Part shown: piece after piece, positions 60,097-64,000 of the stretch
How the letters are laid out: each line of letters begins with the position of its first letter
How positions within the stretch are numbered: position 1 is the stretch's first letter
Origin: Gamarada debralockiae
Lineage: Eukaryota; Ascomycota; Leotiomycetes; Helotiales; Hyphodiscaceae
DNA length: 64,000 nt
Assembly (NCBI GenBank): GCA_002803225.1
Contig: NXFV01002076.1
Span: forward strand, 124,001-188,000
Direction of reading: 5' to 3'
Position numbers and translations under genes: made by a program
Notes under the pieces: model-generated
The model's database searches: none
Seen by the model: the letters and a program-made list of their open reading frames with translations, nothing else
Told to the model about the DNA's origin: nothing

Positions 60097-63000
60097 CTAC
60101 CACTCGTAATTTTCATATTCCCAACAAACTTCATATCCCAGTGTCTCATAGAACCCCCGAATCACAACCCAATCAATGAAAACCCCCTCTATGCCTCTCT
60201 CCCTCATGTTCTCCATAGCCCTCACCAAAAGCGCCAATCCGACTCCTTTCTTGCGCGCACTCTCATCTACACCAACACAAGCAATCAATCCGGTCTTCTC
60301 TTTCGATGGCATGAGTGGTAGGAAAGCAAACCCTTGACAGAGCATGGAAGATGGAGAACACATCAAAGTCCATCCGACTTGGGCGCCCGTCGCGTCAAAT
60401 GCAACCATGACTTCGTGATGTTGGTTGGCGGCTGCGTGACGCTCGTATGCTTCAATCCAAGCCTGCCATTGTTTAGCATAAGATTTTCAATCGCCCAAAG
60501 ACTTTGGAGGAACGATTGAGACTGACGTAACCAAAAGAAGGTGCGGAAGAAGAATGGAGGTATAATGTGGAACAAAGGAGTCAAGAAAGCGGTTAACAAA
60601 GTCTCAGTAGCTCTGAGCAACGAGAAGACATTGGGGAATGAGAGGAGTATATGATGGCATAGACTATCCTCGACATTCGTTGAAATACGGTGTGAGATTG
60701 AACTGACAATCGTTCAAAGGGGATGAGTAAATGGGATGTGTATGCGACGAACCTTGTTTGAGGAGAAATTGGCGCGTTGCTTGACCATGCATTCTTCGTA
60801 AAGAGCCGGTGACCATGGAGAGTAAGTGAGGGGTAGCTTGGCAACTCGTTCGAGGACTGCAGGTGGTGCGACGTCGGTCTTGATACTGCGGAACAAGTCT
60901 CGGACAGTTGGTTCTGTGGATTTTCGGAATCCTATTTAGTAATATATTAGCGACACCATGATCAATAGAATAGGATGGATCAATCCATCAAATCAGTTAA
61001 GCGATTCGATATTGGTCACCAAAATGGGTTCAGCCATTGGATTTATGATCATATATTGAAGATCAGTGATCGAAATGGGAACACACCTCTATGCAGAAAG
61101 AAGTCTTTATCCTTCATATCGATGGGCACGCCGGGCCACAGACGAGGGAAGCTAGATCCAATTCCAAGTGGAAGAGGATCCTTTGCGGTTAGTTTCAACT
61201 CATATATTGCTCTATTAATGAGAGCCGTCCCAATGCCCTTGCCTCGATGCTCTGGCAGAACTCCAATAATGGAAATCTTCGCAAGTCCTCCGCCGACAAA
61301 CGATAGACAGAAGCCACTGTCATGAACGAAATGCCGGCCATACTTTTGGCCAAGGATTCCGGTCAGACGCTCACGCTCAATGGCCCAGCTAGGGAAGATC
61401 TTTTGCCAAAGCGTCAAAATATGATCGATATCGCGTTCTGAGCCGTCGAATAATCGAATAGACGATCTAGAGTGGAGCTCCACATTCCGCGTTCCAACGG
61501 GGAGGGTACCGAGGGCCTTGGTCGCTCCAAATATCACATCCACAGCCGACTTAAATGCAGGAAGCGTGGGCTCGTAGATCGCGATGTAGTTCTTGATCTC
61601 ATCTTTTTCCTCGAGGAAGTCGTAGGGATCACATGTTGCCACCACGACCAACTTGTTTCCCAATTTCTTTCCTAGAGAAAGTCCAAAGTCCTTCTGGTAA
61701 GAGGCCAGGCTGGCATTCCTCGTTGCCAAAATCACTGTATCAGCCTCGGCGATTGCGTTCTCGCTTTCGGCGGATAGTGGGGCTGAATCATGAAATTGGA
61801 TGTTCACAATAGATGGATTTTGGGCTCGAAGAAGATCGATATACGTGGCTGGTGTGTAGGGTTCCCGCGTCTTCTCCTCGCCGCTTTCCACTGCACCACC
61901 TCCCAAAGGCGTCCTTCCTGGGCTTGCAAAAACGATTTTCGCAGTTGGGTCCTTGGATATTGGGAAAATCCCTGATTCGCAGCGAACGACTGTTGTGCTC
62001 TTAGCGTATATCTCGGATGCGAGGTTTTCTTGGTCCCTCTTATGGACAGTTCTTGATGGTGAGGACTGCGAAAGATACTGTAAAAATGCCCGAGTCAGCA
62101 ATCGTTCAATCTTGGAGGGTGATAGTTCAGCGGGTTCATGAGCTTCCTTCCTTAAGAATACACTCAAGGAAGTCGAACTCAAAAATTATGGGAAGCTGGG
62201 AATCATCACTCGGAGATATACACACTCTGGCTTTGAGATCCTTTACCCGATCTACAGAAGTCTGTATGGCGTCTTGAGACAATTCTCCTGATCTCACAGC
62301 TTGCACCACTTGTTCAATTGCGCCCAATTGGGCAGACATGGTGTGGCAGATCATCACGCAATCCGTTCCCGCCTTCAAAGCCATGATCGCACCCTTCTCA
62401 GTGCCATAGATTGCCCTCACACCGTCCATTTCCAGACAGTCGCTGATAATTAGACCCTCATACTTCATCTCGTCCCTCAGTATTTTGATCGCGTCAGGAC
62501 TTAGACTTGCGGGTAATTTAGATTCTCCAATTCCAGGCATCGAAATGTGCGCAGTCATCACCGATTCAACCCCCTCGGCCACGGCTCTCCTGAACGGAAC
62601 TAACTCACAGCAATCTAATTGAATTTTACTCTTCGAGATGATAGGCAATCCATAATGCGAATCAACCGCCGTATCGCCGTGACCAGGAAAATGCTTCACG
62701 CAAGGCACAATTCCCCCTTGTTGTAAGCCCTTGATCTGAGCTGAGACGAATCGTCCAACAGTTTCTGGGTCATCTGACGGGGATCTGACTCCGATCACGG
62801 GATTCTTAGGTTCTGAATTGATATCAGCGATTGGTGCGTAGTTCATGTTGATCCCAAAACTCTTCAGAACTTCTGCGGTCGCTGATGAAACTTTGGATGC
62901 GTTTGAAGCGTCGCCAGTTGCTCCGAGTGCCATGGAACCAGGCATCTGAGCTGCGATCGGTGCTTTGATGCGTGTGACCAGGCCATTTTCTTGGTCTATT

Positions 63001-63598
63001 GCGATGAAAAGAGGATTGCCGGACTCTCGAGCTAGGTTTTGCAGAGACGTCGTCAGATTTAAGAGCTGCGGTCCATCCGAAACGTTCCGTTGGAACAGAA
63101 TGACGGCTCCCACTTTGTGCTTCGCAATCAGGGTCTTGATATCGTTGCTGGGCACGTGACCATGAAATCCGACAATGAAAAGCTACCATTGTCAGTACAG
63201 AGACTCCTAATAGATGATAGATACGAAGTGTATGAATCGTTCCATCTGTTTGGGGGATTGGACTTCCAATCGTTCACTCTGACTGAATTCTCAATCACAG
63301 CTTCCATTGAGTGATGTCAACCTTTACTTGCGCAACCCACATGAGCGATTTCATCTGAATAAATCACTCCCTCAACTTGAGCGATTTCGATTGAAAAGCG
63401 TCGTGAATTCATAAAACAATACGGCTGATGCATGCCCCATCGATTTGATGAACACCCAAAGTGGGGGTGATTTCAGTCTGCAGTAGAGCGACAGGATGAA
63501 TCGTTCAAACCATCAGAAGAAACACATCGTACCTGTCCTATATTGGCCCTCAACTCCTCGTCGGACCAAGGGGTTGAGACACTCGTCGTCGCTGTCAT
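60097..63598 (-). CDS. GH3 beta-N-acetylhexosaminidase (NagZ-like) fused to two GNAT domains
   Basis: Exons (minus) 63598-63533, 63182-62226, 62077-61087, 60931-60753 and 60462-60097 give 852 residues. Residues 1-340 form a NagZ-like GH3 barrel: GQLFIVGFHGH, AIDQENGLVTRI, the general acid loop KHFPGHGDTAVDSH and the nucleophile Asp in LIISDCLEMDGV. A GH3 C-terminal-like alpha/beta part follows (LASEIYAKSTTVV...). Then GNAT 1 has ISIIGVLPEHRGKGIGTAL, and GNAT 2 has CVGVDESARKKGVGLALLV and ends FYETLGYEVCWEYENYEW. NagZ enzymes release N-acetylglucosamine; GNATs acetylate amines with acetyl-CoA, so deacetylated aminosugars are a possible substrate (inference). No signal peptide: cytosolic. Introns of 350, 148, 155 and 290 nt are far longer than elsewhere. 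Confidence 0.88.
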
Positions 63599-64000
63599 TT
63601 TGAGAGATCTAAAAGTTGCAGACGTGACGGCAACGCGTGGCTTCCGGATTCCCACCTCAGCTCCTTAAAGATCTCGAATCGTTCAAGCTGGCTCGTTTAC
63701 CTGCAGGTCACCTCCACAACCCTTCTCCTTTGAAGTACCGTATTTGTCCTAGGCATTTCAACAAGTTGATGTAGGAATAAGCTTTGGTGTCACGTGTGAT
63801 TTCTCGTGTTCAGATTTCGTTCCGGACTTTTGCGTTTCCCCGCGCATCGCGACAACATGCAACGTTTCATCTCCCCAGCTCGACAGCGACATGAACCTTA
63901 AAGCGTCGATCTCTTTACTAATCACAGTAGAGGTGGCAAGCCCGCCTGCTGGACAAACCCCATGCGGCAGGTCGTTGGGAGGATCGCGATAAGAAGGTAG
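63599..64000. other. Right edge, upstream of the GH3-GNAT gene
   Basis: GH3-GNAT promoter. On the plus strand an ATG at 63857 starts a 14-codon frame (MQRFISPARQRHEP) followed by a possible acceptor near 63930, perhaps the start of a gene beyond the window; too little is visible to call it. Confidence 0.35.

Noticed and set aside
1..64000. tRNA or rRNA genes, CRISPR arrays, complete transposons
   Set aside because: I scanned for tRNA T-loop-like words, 5S-like sequence, regular spaced repeats and transposase/integrase motifs and found nothing convincing; a tRNAscan or RepeatMasker run would be decisive.

Overview
The window is nuclear DNA of a filamentous ascomycete. Nearly every gene is cut by short spliceosomal introns of about 45-60 nt with GTRNGT-like donors and CTRAY branch sites. 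The gene content is that of Pezizomycotina: Rheb, ERMES Mmm1, fungal MIPC synthase, NAD-specific Gdh2, a spherulin-type cupin and Pth11-like remnants. A Leotiomycetes-like host is my guess and is not proven by the sequence.

Layout. 1-6.7 kb (+ strand): the 3' end of a WAPL cohesin-release gene, a Rheb GTPase, cytosolic seryl-tRNA synthetase and a ZUP1/ZUFSP-type deubiquitinase. 7.2-16.5 kb: BUR1/CDK9 kinase (-), a tiny complex-I-like subunit (+), a CFA/coclaurine-type methyltransferase (-) and a 14-exon P5B ATPase (-). 17-27 kb (+): NAP1, 3-phosphoglycerate dehydrogenase and class V myosin. 29-40.9 kb: eRF1 (-), a MIPC synthase glycosyltransferase (-), MMM1 (-), GDP-mannose transporter (-), phosducin/TXNDC9-like protein (+) and a Par32-like protein (-). 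42.6-43.5 kb: a secreted cupin (-). 50.5-57.1 kb: kynureninase (-) and NAD-glutamate dehydrogenase (+), divergent. 60.1-63.6 kb: a GH3 hexosaminidase fused to two GNAT domains (-).

Between these intact genes lie decayed ones: a hotdog thioesterase (36.4 kb), a DUF2786/DUF7168 gene (44.7-45.5 kb), a FAD-dependent amine/amino-acid oxidase (46.4-47.9 kb), a membrane protein (49.0-50.0 kb), a short-chain dehydrogenase (57.8-58.6 kb) and a Pth11-like receptor (59.4-59.8 kb). They concentrate in 44-50 kb and 57.8-59.9 kb, which look like eroding accessory patches inside a housekeeping neighbourhood.

The most striking structural feature is a 331-bp stretch of the P5B ATPase 3' end (intron included). 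It recurs base-for-base in inverted orientation about 47 kb away, next to the Pth11-like remnant. Other points of interest are two stacked tandem-repeat regions in a predicted N-terminal extension of Gdh2, two candidate GC-AG introns, and unusually long introns in the GH3-GNAT-GNAT gene.

Most genes act in separate core processes (translation, chromatin, transcription, transport). Two loose functional pairings are visible: MIPC synthase lies near the Golgi GDP-mannose transporter that supplies its donor, and kynureninase (NAD synthesis) is divergent from an NAD-dependent dehydrogenase. Exon boundaries were read by hand from splice signals and frame continuity.
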